Assembly (NCBI GenBank): GCA_030452265.1
Contig: JAKDMQ010000008.1
Location: 1 to 36,216 of the forward strand
DNA length: 36,216 nt
Origin: Nitrococcus sp.
GTDB taxonomy: Bacteria > Pseudomonadota > Gammaproteobacteria > Nitrococcales > Nitrococcaceae
Direction: 5' to 3'
This document shows positions 17,599 through 25,726 of this stretch, one piece after another (positions within the stretch are counted from its first letter, which is position 1; each line of letters opens with the position of its first letter). The notes beneath the pieces were generated by a model. It saw only the letters and a program-made list of their open reading frames with translations. It ran no database searches and was not told the origin of the DNA. The position numbers and the translations under genes are program-made.

Positions 17599-18498
17599 TT
17601 AGGTTACGACGCTGAAATGCTTCACGTTCGGCGACGGCCTATGGGTCAAGATGGCAAGCAGATTCGCCAGCCGCTCGCGCATTTCACGCCGATCGACGAT
17701 CAAATCGATGGCCCCGTGCTGGAGCAAAAATTCGCTGCGCTGAAAACCATCCGGCAAGGTCTCGCGCACGGTCTGCTCGATCACGCGCGGGCCGGCGAAG
17801 CCGATCAGCGCCCCCGGCTCGGCAACGTTGACATCGCCAAGCATGGCAAGGCTTGCCGAAACCCCACCCATAGTGGGATCCGTCAGCACTGAGATAAAGG
17901 GTATGCCCACAGCGGACAAACGTCCTAGAGCGGCACTCGTTTTCGCCATCTGCATGAGCGAAAACAGTGCCTCCTGCATCCGCGCCCCGCCGCTCGCCGT
18001 AAAACAGATCAGCGGCAAGCGCTCCTGCAAGCTGGTATTTGCGGCACGAACGAACTTCTCGCCCACCACCGAGCCCATTGAGCCGCCCATGAAGCGAAAT
18101 TCGAAAGCCGCGGCCACGACCGGGATGCCGTATAGCCCCCCCTGCATGACGACCAAGGCATCCTTCTCACCGGTTTCCTTCTGCGCCTGGGTCAGCCGCT
18201 CCTTGTACTTCCGGCTATCGCGAAAACGTAACGCATCCACGGGCTGCACGTTCTCGGCGAACTCGTAGCGCGTACCCTCGCCCTCGTCCAAAAACAACTC
18301 CAGGCGCTGGCGCGCGCCGATGCGCATATGGTGTGCGCACTTCGGACAAACCTCGAGGCTGCGCTCCAGCTCCGGGCGATAGAGCGCGCTGTTGCAGGCG
18401 TCGCATTTCGTCCACAGACCCTCGGGAATGTTGCGGCTACGGCGGTTGTTGGCCTCCGTACGGATCCGGGAAGGCATCAGCTTCTGAAACCAGCTCAT
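17599..18498 (-). CDS. accD: Acetyl-CoA carboxylase carboxyltransferase subunit beta
   Basis: AccD is the beta subunit of the carboxyltransferase that transfers CO2 from biotin to acetyl-CoA, making malonyl-CoA. It has the N-terminal four-cysteine zinc ribbon (CDAC...CPKC) and the crotonase-fold core with [22 protein letters not shown] chose ATG 18498 because the protein then begins [16 protein letters not shown], like other AccD proteins. The track ATG 18516 adds six residues and lies 3 bases after the trpA stop, so it remains possible. It is probably co-transcribed with trpA. Confidence 0.95.
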   Translation of the reverse strand: MSWFQKLMPSRIRTEANNRRSRNIPEGLWTKCDACNSALYRPELERSLEVCPKCAHHMRIGARQRLELFLDEGEGTRYEFAENVQPVDALRFRDSRKYKERLTQAQKETGEKDALVVMQGGLYGIPVVAAAFEFRFMGGSMGSVVGEKFVRAANTSLQERLPLICFTASGGARMQEALFSLMQMAKTSAALGRLSAVGIPFISVLTDPTMGGVSASLAMLGDVNVAEPGALIGFAGPRVIEQTVRETLPDGFQRSEFLLQHGAIDLIVDRREMRERLANLLAILTHRPSPNVKHFSVVT

Positions 18499-18519
18499 GC
18501 TAATTACGTCGCTCATGGC

Positions 18520-19341
18520 TCAGGCGGTTTCCGTAACGGATGTGTCCATAGCCCGGCGCATCTCACCGAGCAGCTCCCGCACGATGGCATACATGGCCTG
18601 TGGCTCGTTCTGATGGGCTTCGATGCGCGCGACGATCGCGCTGCCGACCACCACCGCATCGGCAACGGCGGCAATACGAGCCGAAGCGGCTGCATCCCGA
18701 ATGCCAAATCCCACTCCCACCGGCAACTGCGTAACAGCACGGATGCGCGCCACGTGCGCGGCGACGTCATCGACATCGAGGCTCTCTGCGCCGGTGACCC
18801 CTTTGAGGGAGACATAGTAGATAAACCCGCGCGCCACCTCACAAATGCGCTCGATGCGCTCGGCGCGCGTGGTCGGCGCGATGAGCCAGATGGGATCGAG
18901 CCGGTTCGCCTGCAGCGCCTGGACCAAATCCTGGCTCTCCTCCGGCGGCAGGTCCACGCACAGGACACCGTCTACCCCGGCGGCGGCCGCCTCGCGGGCG
19001 AAAACGTCATAGCCCATCTGTTCGATGGGATTGAGATAGCCCATCAGGACCACGGGCGTGTGTGCATCACCCGCGCGGAACTCGCCGACCATCTCCAGAA
19101 CGCGCCGGATATTGACCCGATGCGCCAGTGCACGCTCGCAGGCCGCCTGGATGACCCGGCCATCGGCCATGGGATCGGAGAACGGCAAGCCCACCTCGAT
19201 GATATCGGCACCGGCCTCCACCAGCACCTGCATCAGCGGCACAGTAGCGTCTGGCTGTGGATCTCCCCCCGTAATGTAGGGGATCAGTGCCTTGCGCCCG
19301 TGCTCGCGGCAATAGGCGAAACGGCGCTCGATGCGGCTCAT
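18520..19341 (-). CDS. trpA: Tryptophan synthase alpha subunit
   Basis: TrpA cleaves indole-3-glycerol phosphate to indole, which is channelled to TrpB. The 273-aa protein has the expected active-site segments: the catalytic glutamate in [15 protein letters not shown] and the aspartate of that same FSDP loop, then [14 protein letters not shown] and the C-terminal phosphate-binding GFGIRDA. Its ATG (19341) overlaps the trpB stop as ATGA, so translation is coupled. accD follows immediately. Confidence 0.97.
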   Translation of the reverse strand: MSRIERRFAYCREHGRKALIPYITGGDPQPDATVPLMQVLVEAGADIIEVGLPFSDPMADGRVIQAACERALAHRVNIRRVLEMVGEFRAGDAHTPVVLMGYLNPIEQMGYDVFAREAAAAGVDGVLCVDLPPEESQDLVQALQANRLDPIWLIAPTTRAERIERICEVARGFIYYVSLKGVTGAESLDVDDVAAHVARIRAVTQLPVGVGFGIRDAAASARIAAVADAVVVGSAIVARIEAHQNEPQAMYAIVRELLGEMRRAMDTSVTETA

Positions 19342-20555
19342 AGCTCCATTCCTTGCAGGGCGGCCACGGTGTTGATGTCCTTATCTCCGCGGCCGGAGAG
19401 ATTCACTACGATAATCTCATCTCGCCCCATCTCGCGGGCTAGGTGCTCCGCGTAGGCGAGCGCATGCGCGCTCTCCAGGGCAGGCATGATCCCTTCGGTG
19501 CGTGTAAGGGTGTGGAATGCCGCGATCGCCTCGCGATCGGTGGCGCTGACGTATTGGGCGCGGCCGTTGTCCTTGAGCCATGCATGCTCAGGCCCCACGC
19601 CGGGATAGTCCAAGCCGGCCGAGACCGAATGGGTGGCAAGAATCTGACCGTCGGCATCCTCCATCAGATAGGTTCGATTGCCGTGCAGCACCCCCGGCCG
19701 GCCGGTCGCAAGCGGCGCCGCATGGCGGCCAGTATCGAGCCCTTCACCACCGGCCTCGACGCCATAGAGGCGGATCGCGCTATCGTCGAGAAAGGGGTGA
19801 AACAGACCCATGGCATTGGAGCCGCCACCCACGCAGGCAATCAATGCATCGGGCAGGCGGCCTTCACGCTCGAGGATCTGCGTTCGGGTCTCGCGCCCAA
19901 TCACCGCTTGGAAATCCCGCACCAGCGCCGGGTAGGGATGCGGACCTGCCACCGTGCCGATGATATAGAAGGTCTCGTCGACGTTCGCGGCCCAATCTCG
20001 AAAGGCCTCGTTGAGGGCGTCTTTGAGGGTGCGCGTGCCGGCCTCGACGGCGACGACGCGGGCGCCGAGCAATCGCATCCGGTAGACGTTGACGGATTGG
20101 CGCCGAACGTCCGCCGCGCCCATGTAGATCACGCATTCCAGGCCCAACCGGGCCGCTACCGTAGCCGTCGCCACGCCGTGCTGCCCGGCACCGGTTTCCG
20201 CGACGATGCGCGTCTTGCCCATCCGAGCCGCAAGCAGCGCTTGGCCCATGGTGTTGTTGATCTTGTGGGCGCCGGTGTGATTGAGATCCTCGCGCTTGAG
20301 GTAGATCCGGGCTCCGCCGAGCTGCTCCGACCAGCGCCGCGCGTAGTAAAGCGGGCTCGGGCGCCCGACGTAATGCGCCAGATCCGCATCCAGCTCCTCT
20401 AAAAACCGGGAATCCTCGCGGTAGTGCGCATAAGCTTGCGTCAATTCTCCGAGCGGCGCCATCAGCAGCTCCGGTACGAACTGCCCGCCATAGCGGCCAA
20501 AATGTCCGCGCGCATCCGGGAGCTCCCGGTACTCGATTGGCAGCTTATCCGACAT
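19338..20555 (-). CDS. trpB: Tryptophan synthase beta subunit
   Basis: TrpB condenses indole with serine using PLP. Family features are [13 protein letters not shown] near the N-terminus, [17 protein letters not shown] with the PLP lysine at about residue 98, [13 protein letters not shown], and the phosphate-binding [13 protein letters not shown] set the start at ATG 20555 ([10 protein letters not shown], about 405 aa), which has an AAGG ribosome site and overlaps the trpF end by 11 bases. The track start at 20594 adds 13 unlikely residues inside trpF. Confidence 0.96.
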   Translation of the reverse strand: MSDKLPIEYRELPDARGHFGRYGGQFVPELLMAPLGELTQAYAHYREDSRFLEELDADLAHYVGRPSPLYYARRWSEQLGGARIYLKREDLNHTGAHKINNTMGQALLAARMGKTRIVAETGAGQHGVATATVAARLGLECVIYMGAADVRRQSVNVYRMRLLGARVVAVEAGTRTLKDALNEAFRDWAANVDETFYIIGTVAGPHPYPALVRDFQAVIGRETRTQILEREGRLPDALIACVGGGSNAMGLFHPFLDDSAIRLYGVEAGGEGLDTGRHAAPLATGRPGVLHGNRTYLMEDADGQILATHSVSAGLDYPGVGPEHAWLKDNGRAQYVSATDREAIAAFHTLTRTEGIMPALESAHALAYAEHLAREMGRDEIIVVNLSGRGDKDINTVAALQGMEL

Positions 20556-21180
20556 AGCAACCTTGGACACGAGCCACCTCGCTAACGAATGCATTCATGA
20601 GCTCGGGATCCTTGACCCCGGGTGCGGCCTCTACCCCGCTGCTGACGTCCACCGCCCAAGGGCGTGTTGCCTGGATCGCCGGCGCGACATTACCGGCATG
20701 CAGCCCACCGGCTAGCACGATAGGTCCTCCCAATGCCCGCGGCACGAGCTCCCAGTCGAAGGTGCGACCGCTGCCCCCGGCTTGGCCAATCCGGTTGCTA
20801 TCGAGCAGAAATCCAGCGGCGTCCGGGTAAGCACGGGCATAGGTTGCCGGATCAATACCCGCACCCATGGGCAGCGCCTTGATATAGGGGCGATGGAAGC
20901 GGGCGCAATAGGCCTGCCCCTCCGCGCCATGGAATTGCAACAGATCGAGCGCCACGCTCGCCAGAACGTCATCCACCATTGCCGCTGGCGCATCCAGGAA
21001 AAGACCGACCACGGTGACAAACGGCGGCAACGCCGCGACGATATCACAAGCGGCGCGCGGGGATAACCGCCGCGGGCTGCGCTCGTAGAAGACCAACCCA
21101 ACGGCGTCGACACCAAGCCGCGCGGCGGCAAGGGCATCATCCGGGCGAGTTAACCCGCAGATTTTAATGCGTGTACGCAA
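20545..21180 (-). CDS. trpF: Phosphoribosylanthranilate isomerase
   Basis: TrpF isomerises phosphoribosylanthranilate in tryptophan synthesis. The 211-aa TIM-barrel protein begins [16 protein letters not shown], with the catalytic cysteine in KICGLT, and later carries the catalytic aspartate in FLLDSN. The C-terminal [14 protein letters not shown] is the phosphate-binding loop. The start codon is TTG 21180, with only a weak GGA upstream; no better in-frame start fits the family N-terminus. It is the first trp gene in the trpF-trpB-trpA-accD run. Confidence 0.95.
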   Translation of the reverse strand: MRTRIKICGLTRPDDALAAARLGVDAVGLVFYERSPRRLSPRAACDIVAALPPFVTVVGLFLDAPAAMVDDVLASVALDLLQFHGAEGQAYCARFHRPYIKALPMGAGIDPATYARAYPDAAGFLLDSNRIGQAGGSGRTFDWELVPRALGGPIVLAGGLHAGNVAPAIQATRPWAVDVSSGVEAAPGVKDPELMNAFVSEVARVQGCYVG

Positions 21181-21249
21181 CCAACGATTCCGTATGGATC
21201 GAATCGAGGCCCAAGAAACCGGAAGGTAATGTTACTCGGGCGGCGAGCG

Positions 21250-22029
21250 TTAAGCAAAAACCGGTAAGGCGCCGCGCTCAGGAATCGCGAAGCGCTCGGG
21301 ATAGCGCACGGAGACCAGATAAAGCCCCCCCGCCGGCGCGGTGATGCCACCGGCAGTGCGGTCGCGGGCCTGTAGGATCTCCCACGACCAGCGCGGCGGA
21401 TGCGCACCCGTGCCGATGCTAAGAAGAACCCCCGCGATATTGCGCACCATGTGATGCAAAAACGCATTGGCCTCCACGTCGACATAGAAGTAATCACCGC
21501 ACCGGGTGATGTCCAAGCGATGCAGCGTGCGCACGGGGTGGCGTGCTTGGCAGGCCAGAGCACGGTAAGAGGAGAAGTCATGCTCGCCCAGAAGATACTG
21601 CGCCGCGGCGCGCATCGGCGCGAGCTCGAGCCGCTGCCAAGTCCAAGCCACGCGCCTGCGCTGGAGCGCCGATTGCACCGGGCGGGATAGGATCACGTAA
21701 CGGTAGGTTCGCGCCGTCGCGGCGAAGCGGGCGTGAAATTCCGGCGCCACCGCGCGCATCCAGATCACCCGGATAACGTCTGGCAGATTGGAGTTAACGC
21801 CTCTAATCCAGGCCTGCGGCGGGCGCGGTGAGTCCGTATCGAAATGAACGACCTGTTGGGTGGCGTGCACGCCCGCATCGGTGCGCCCGGCACAGTTGAC
21901 ACTGACCGCATGATCGGCAACCCGCGAGAGCGCCTGCTCCAAGGCCGCTTGCACGGACGGCCGATGCGACTGACGTTGCCAGCCGCTAAAGCGCGTGCCG
22001 TCATATTCGATGCCGAGGGCAATGCGCAT
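21250..22029 (-). CDS. truA: tRNA pseudouridine(38-40) synthase TruA
   Basis: TruA makes pseudouridine at positions 38-40 of the anticodon arm. From ATG 22029 the protein is 259 aa and begins MRIALGIEYDGTRFSGWQRQ, the family N-terminus. The catalytic aspartate is D51 in CAGRTDAGVHA. The track start at 22107 would add 26 residues from the upstream repeat element and is rejected. It precedes trpF by 69 bases, a conserved order. Confidence 0.95.
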   Translation of the reverse strand: MRIALGIEYDGTRFSGWQRQSHRPSVQAALEQALSRVADHAVSVNCAGRTDAGVHATQQVVHFDTDSPRPPQAWIRGVNSNLPDVIRVIWMRAVAPEFHARFAATARTYRYVILSRPVQSALQRRRVAWTWQRLELAPMRAAAQYLLGEHDFSSYRALACQARHPVRTLHRLDITRCGDYFYVDVEANAFLHHMVRNIAGVLLSIGTGAHPPRWSWEILQARDRTAGGITAPAGGLYLVSVRYPERFAIPERGALPVFA

Positions 22030-22083
22030 AGCAAAGTGATGGACCACTCGAAGTAATGCTCGCGGCCTGCTGCGCCGGCGCCA

Positions 22084-22173
22084 GGAAAATAGCGGACAAA
22101 CCAGCATTTTCTGGGGGCAGCGGCCGGAGCATTTCGGATCGGGTGGAAAATAGTGGTCTGTCTCCTATTTTCC
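22084..22173. repeat. 90-bp element with 19-bp terminal inverted repeats
   Basis: The left end GGAAAATAGCGGACAAACC (22084-22102) and the right end, read on the minus strand as GGAAAATAGGAGACAGACC (22173-22155), match at 16 of 19 positions. The right end also forms a tighter palindrome with a third GGAAAATAG at 22145. The element directly abuts the stop codon of the Uma2 gene (stop ends at 22174) and lies just upstream of truA. No target-site duplication is obvious. I infer a MITE- or REP-like non-autonomous repeat. Confidence 0.75.
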
Positions 22174-22740
22174 TCATGCCCACAGCTCGGACAAGCGAAT
22201 ATCGATGGCGTCGAAGGGCGCTACCGATACCATGTCATCGTCGCGAAAAACACCCAAGGGCCGCCAGCTTCCATCGGCAAGCGCATAGGCTTCCAAAGTG
22301 TAGGCTTTTGGATCCACGAGCCAGGCAAACTTGACGCCGTAATGCGCATACATCGGTGCCTTCTCCTCGCGATCAGTACTCTTCGTTGATGGGGAGACAA
22401 TTTCACATACCCAATCCGGTACTATCGAGATCTTGTGCCCTTGTGGAGGTGAAGGCATGCGTTCCTTGCGCCAACCGGCGATATCTGGCACCAGCACGGC
22501 CCGATCCAAAACAAAATGAACCTCCGGCTCATCGATGATCCACCAGCCTCCCGGTCCACCCCGGCCACGTCCGTAGGGCCCCTCGATATCCGCTCCCAGC
22601 CGCGAGGAAGCAAGTATATGCGCCCATCCGGGCCTGGGCTGGGTGCGCAATTGGCCATTGATGATCTCACCCGTTAGTCCTTCCGGCAGTGCCAGCAACT
22701 GCTGGTAAAGTGAAGGCTTTTTTGATGCATTTGGATGCAT
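22174..22740 (-). CDS. Uma2 family endonuclease-like protein (second copy)
   Basis: The 188-aa protein is a Uma2/DUF820 protein of a different subtype from the one at 9019. It has LTGEIINGQL, LVPDIAGWRKERMP, VPDWVCEIVSPSTKSTDRE and KFAWLVDPKAYTLEAYAL. D in VPDIAG, E in VCEIVSPS and the following K are the likely PD-(D/E)XK residues. Similar proteins occur as multi-copy families in some bacteria; their substrate is unknown. The start ATG 22740 has AAGGG just upstream. The 90-bp inverted-repeat element begins right after its stop codon. Confidence 0.9.
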   Translation of the reverse strand: MHPNASKKPSLYQQLLALPEGLTGEIINGQLRTQPRPGWAHILASSRLGADIEGPYGRGRGGPGGWWIIDEPEVHFVLDRAVLVPDIAGWRKERMPSPPQGHKISIVPDWVCEIVSPSTKSTDREEKAPMYAHYGVKFAWLVDPKAYTLEAYALADGSWRPLGVFRDDDMVSVAPFDAIDIRLSELWA

Positions 22741-23166
22741 AGACCCTTTCCTCGTCGGCCACCATCCACCAAATTGCTCATTACGTATTCGGGGTATAAC
22801 ACCCGTAGGGCATCGCGCCTAGTCCGCGGCGAAGCCTCAACGCACTGCATGTAACCCTATACCTTTAGTGGGAGAACTGCGCATTTGCGCTCTGTTCTTA
22901 CCCCGCAATGTAGGCTGGCGGGCGCTGGCACCCCTTCTTAAGGAGATTGGGTGGCCGTAGTCTCGGTGACTTGACGCCGTCCCCATAAAAAGTATTTAAT
23001 TGGACTGTTAATCTAATGATCGAGGCGATTCTCGCATGCGAGCCAGGGCACGCAATTCATCACCATATCGCATGCTTTCTCGATCATTGACCCAATCCCG
23101 TTGGGGTAGCGCAGCGCGACAACCCGCTCTCGCTCGCTGCACGCGCGACTCAAGCTCGCTGCACGA
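22741..23166. promoter_or_regulatory. Regulatory-looking intergenic region between Uma2 and nnrS
   Basis: No gene is supported; minus ORF 23008-23193 is rejected. The region holds an AT-rich AAGTATTTAATT (22990-23001), perfect 10-bp inverted arms AATGATCGAG/CTCGATCATT (23015-23024, 23079-23088), a 12-bp palindrome CTCGCATGCGAG (23031-23042) between them, and a direct repeat GCTCGCTGCACG (23132-23143, 23154-23165) ending just before nnrS. Some of these may be operators of the NO-response module. Confidence 0.45.
22990..23001. promoter_or_regulatory. Possible NsrR-type half-operator upstream of nnrS
   Basis: AAGTATTTAATT resembles the AT-rich core of NsrR boxes and resembles the AGGTATATAATAT sequence in front of the hemerythrin gene (25011-25023). 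Both share GTATwTAAT. With only two sites and a low-complexity motif, this is a weak call. Confidence 0.3.
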
Positions 23167-24354
23167 ATGGCGAGGTCGGCCGCGGTGAGCCACTCGCCGA
23201 CGATGCTGCTTGCCTATCCGTTCCGGTTGTTCTTTTTGCTCACCGGGATGTTCGCTGCCCTAGCCATAATAGCGTGGGCCGCCATGCTGCTCGGTTGGCT
23301 GCATCTGCCGGCCGGGATCTCGCCACGGCTCTGGCACTCCCATGAGATGCTCTACGGGTTCGTTCCAGCCGCCATTGCCGGCTTCTTACTAACCGCGATG
23401 GCCAATTGGACCGGTGCTCCGCCACCGAGCGGCCAACGCCTGCTTGCGCTCGGTGCGCTCTGGCTCGCCGGGCGCACCGCCATGGCACTAGTGGGCTCGC
23501 TACCGGGCTGGCTGGTGGCAGCCGTGGATCTGAGCTTCCTGCCGACATTGGCGCTATACGCGCTCGTGGTGCTTCGCCGGGGCGGCAATTCGCGCAATCT
23601 GCCCCTAGCCGCGGTGCTGGCCATACTCGCAGTGGGCAACGCGCTCATGCACCTAGCCCTGCTCGGAGCCACCCCTAGGCTCGGCCACATGGGCGAGCTT
23701 GTGGCGCTCGATACCATCACGGTGCTCATGGCCATGATCGGCGGGCGTATTATCCCGGCGTTCACCGGTAACTGGTTGACCCGCCACGGCGAGGATTCCC
23801 CGCGCTCGCGCCCGCGTCTGGATCAGGCGGCGCTCCTCGCCACGGTGCTGATGCTGCCGGCTGACCTCCTCGCCCCCGCGAGCCTCGGCGCCGGCCTGGT
23901 CGCGCTTGTAGCCGGTGCGCTGCATTTATTCCGGCTCACTAGCTGGCAGGGCTGGCGCGCGCGGCGCGAGCCGCTGCTGTGGATCCTGCACGTCGGCTAC
24001 GCCTGGTTAGCCCTGGCGCTGGTACTGAAAGGGCTGACCCCGCTGCTGCCGGCACTCGGCGCGAGTGCTTGGTATCACGCGCTTGGCGTCGGCGCCATGG
24101 GAACCTTGATCGTTGGCGTGATGACGCGAGTTAGCGTCGCGCACACCGGCCGGCCGCTTGTCCTGGTACGCGGCGCGCAGCCGATCTATTGGCTGGTGAT
24201 TGCAGCAGCCGTTCTGCGCCTTAGCGCGGCACTGGGCGCGGGCCTATGGGCGCTCTACGCCGCCGCCGTGGCGTGGGCGGCTGCATTCACCCTGTTTCTC
24301 GTGTGCTATGCGCCGATTCTGAGCCAGCCACGGGTGGACGGGCAGCCAGGCTGA
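23167..24354 (+). CDS. nnrS: NnrS family membrane heme protein (nitric oxide response)
   Basis: NnrS is a polytopic heme- and copper-containing inner-membrane protein that protects against nitrosative stress. The 395-aa product has about 12 hydrophobic segments. Conserved pieces are LLAYPFRLFFLLTG at the N-terminus, the histidine-rich LWHSHEMLYGF, GGRIIPAFTGNWLTR, and HALGVGAMGTLIVGVMTRVSVAHTGR. The start is uncertain: ATG 23167 has no clear ribosome site, and ATG 23203 (MLLAYPF) is an alternative. The NsrR-type regulator starts 37 bases downstream, probably in the same transcript, which supports an NO-related role. Confidence 0.93.
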   Translation: MARSAAVSHSPTMLLAYPFRLFFLLTGMFAALAIIAWAAMLLGWLHLPAGISPRLWHSHEMLYGFVPAAIAGFLLTAMANWTGAPPPSGQRLLALGALWLAGRTAMALVGSLPGWLVAAVDLSFLPTLALYALVVLRRGGNSRNLPLAAVLAILAVGNALMHLALLGATPRLGHMGELVALDTITVLMAMIGGRIIPAFTGNWLTRHGEDSPRSRPRLDQAALLATVLMLPADLLAPASLGAGLVALVAGALHLFRLTSWQGWRARREPLLWILHVGYAWLALALVLKGLTPLLPALGASAWYHALGVGAMGTLIVGVMTRVSVAHTGRPLVLVRGAQPIYWLVIAAAVLRLSAALGAGLWALYAAAVAWAAAFTLFLVCYAPILSQPRVDGQPG

Positions 24355-24391
24355 GTGCTCGGCGCACGCCGTCCGGCCCAAGGAGTAGACA

Positions 24392-24871
24392 ATGCGAATG
24401 ACTTCCTTCACCGACTATTCCCTGCGCGTGCTCATTTACCTGAGCCTCAAGGGGAGCGAGCTCACCACAATCTCGGAGATTGCCGAACGCTACGCAATCT
24501 CGCGCAACCACCTGATGAAGGTGGTCTACGAGCTCGGCCGGCTCGGTTATGTCGAGACGGTCCGTGGCAAGCACGGCGGCATGCGCCTGCGCCGCGAGCC
24601 TGGGCACATAAACGTGGGCGAGGTCGTGCGGCGCATGGAGAATAACCTCTCGCTGGTAGAGTGTTTTGGGAGCGAGAACTCTTGCCGCTTGGCACCTTCC
24701 TGCGTGTTGCATGGCATACTCGATGAGGCATTGCAGGCCTTTCTCGCCGTGCTCGATCGCTATTGTCTCGCTGACTTGCTCAGGCCTAAACGCGAGTTGG
24801 CGGCACTGCTCTCCATCGACATTCCCATGCGGCAAGCTCCCAACAGCACTGCACCGCCAGCGCAGAGGTAA
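24392..24871 (+). CDS. nsrR: Rrf2 family transcriptional regulator, NsrR type
   Basis: NsrR is an iron-sulfur repressor that senses nitric oxide. The 159-aa protein has the Rrf2 winged helix (MTSFTDYSLRVLIYL..., recognition region SRNHLMKVVYELGRLGYVETVRGKHGG). The three cluster cysteines C91, C98 and C104 have CX6CX5C spacing. The pattern ECFGSENSCRLAPSC is characteristic of NsrR rather than IscR, which has different spacing. The start ATG 24392 has AGGAG 6 bases upstream. Its likely targets are nnrS and the downstream hemerythrin gene, and possibly itself. Confidence 0.93.
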   Translation: MRMTSFTDYSLRVLIYLSLKGSELTTISEIAERYAISRNHLMKVVYELGRLGYVETVRGKHGGMRLRREPGHINVGEVVRRMENNLSLVECFGSENSCRLAPSCVLHGILDEALQAFLAVLDRYCLADLLRPKRELAALLSIDIPMRQAPNSTAPPAQR

Positions 24872-25010
24872 GGCCCGCGTTCACTTGAGTTGGTCCTACA
24901 CCGCCCGTAGCCGCAAGTGCCCCGAAGAGGGGGCACCGATTCATTCGCACGAAGCCCGCGTGGCTCGCCCTCTGGATCCATTGGGCTGATTGGAGCAACT
25001 CGATATAAAG

Positions 25011-25026
25011 AGGTATATAATATCGT
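25011..25026 (+). promoter_or_regulatory. -10 box and overlapping AT-rich operator of the hemerythrin gene
   Basis: A perfect TATAAT (25016-25021) lies inside an AT-rich, partly palindromic stretch running from GATAT at 25002 to ATATC at 25024. No good -35 is present at 16-18 bp. A -10 buried in a palindrome next to an NsrR gene suggests repression by NsrR, but the motif is not a full consensus box. Confidence 0.45.
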
Positions 25027-25055
25027 TATTAAAAGGGTAGCCGGAGAAACTCGCC

Positions 25056-25682
25056 ATGGACAACGTCATCGACCGCTTTCGGACCGGGCACCACAACGCC
25101 CATCACCTGCTTGACGTCTTCGCAAATCAGCTACGCGCCTTCGAGCATGGCAGGATGCCTGATATGCTCCTGATGCGCGACATCGTCGACTGTCTCAACC
25201 GCTACGCGGCCATCGGCGAGGATGCTTACGAAGGCGAGCTGATCGATGCGCTAACCCGCGCTGATGGCCGCTTCGCCTCGGCGCGGTTGGTGCTTACCAC
25301 CGAGCATGCGGCAATCACCGAGCTTGGCGGGCGTTGCCAGAGGCTCATCGAGGACATGATCGGCGGCATCGTGCATTCACGAACGGAACTGCTCGCTCCG
25401 GGATGGCGTTATCTGCGCAGATATCAGGCTCACCTCTCACGGGAGCGCTCCTACCTCCACAACCACCGCCGCGATTCCGGCGCTGCCGGGCCAGCGCAAC
25501 ACCTTCATCAGTCGCTACCGAAGGATCCGCTGACAGAGTTCACGGATCTCTGCAACCGCGTCACGCACGCCACGGCCCACCTGGCCACTGACGAGTTTGG
25601 GCTGTCGGTCTGCGCGGCTTGCGGCACCGATGCCGCCGCGGCCGGCGGCAAGCTGTTGACGAGTGAGCAAGACCGGGCATAA
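25056..25682 (+). CDS. Hemerythrin-like (HHE) protein with a degenerate metal site
   Basis: This 208-aa helical protein aligns by eye with cytoplasmic HHE hemerythrin-like proteins: HHNAHHLLDVFANQLRAFEHG, then LMRDIVDCLNRY, LTTEHAAITELGGR and YQAHLSRERSYL. Likely metal ligands still present are H12 or H13, H84, H126 and E130. The second-helix motif that is normally HHPxED reads GEDAYE (E55-E59), so its histidines are missing. A CxxC pair (C186, C189) lies near the C-terminus. Hemerythrins bind di-iron and can sense O2 or NO or help repair iron-sulfur clusters, like YtfE. Placement after nsrR and nnrS supports an NO role. The start ATG 25056 has GGAG 9 bases upstream. Confidence 0.8.
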   Translation: MDNVIDRFRTGHHNAHHLLDVFANQLRAFEHGRMPDMLLMRDIVDCLNRYAAIGEDAYEGELIDALTRADGRFASARLVLTTEHAAITELGGRCQRLIEDMIGGIVHSRTELLAPGWRYLRRYQAHLSRERSYLHNHRRDSGAAGPAQHLHQSLPKDPLTEFTDLCNRVTHATAHLATDEFGLSVCAACGTDAAAAGGKLLTSEQDRA

Positions 25683-25726
25683 ACGGCGCGGATCGCGTTC
25701 GGTTCGCAGAAGCTCAGCGCGTGGAA

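Noticed and set aside
23008-23193. Minus-strand 61-aa ORF upstream of nnrS
   Set aside because: It spans the nested palindromes, has no ribosome site or family resemblance, and its residues mirror the palindromic DNA.
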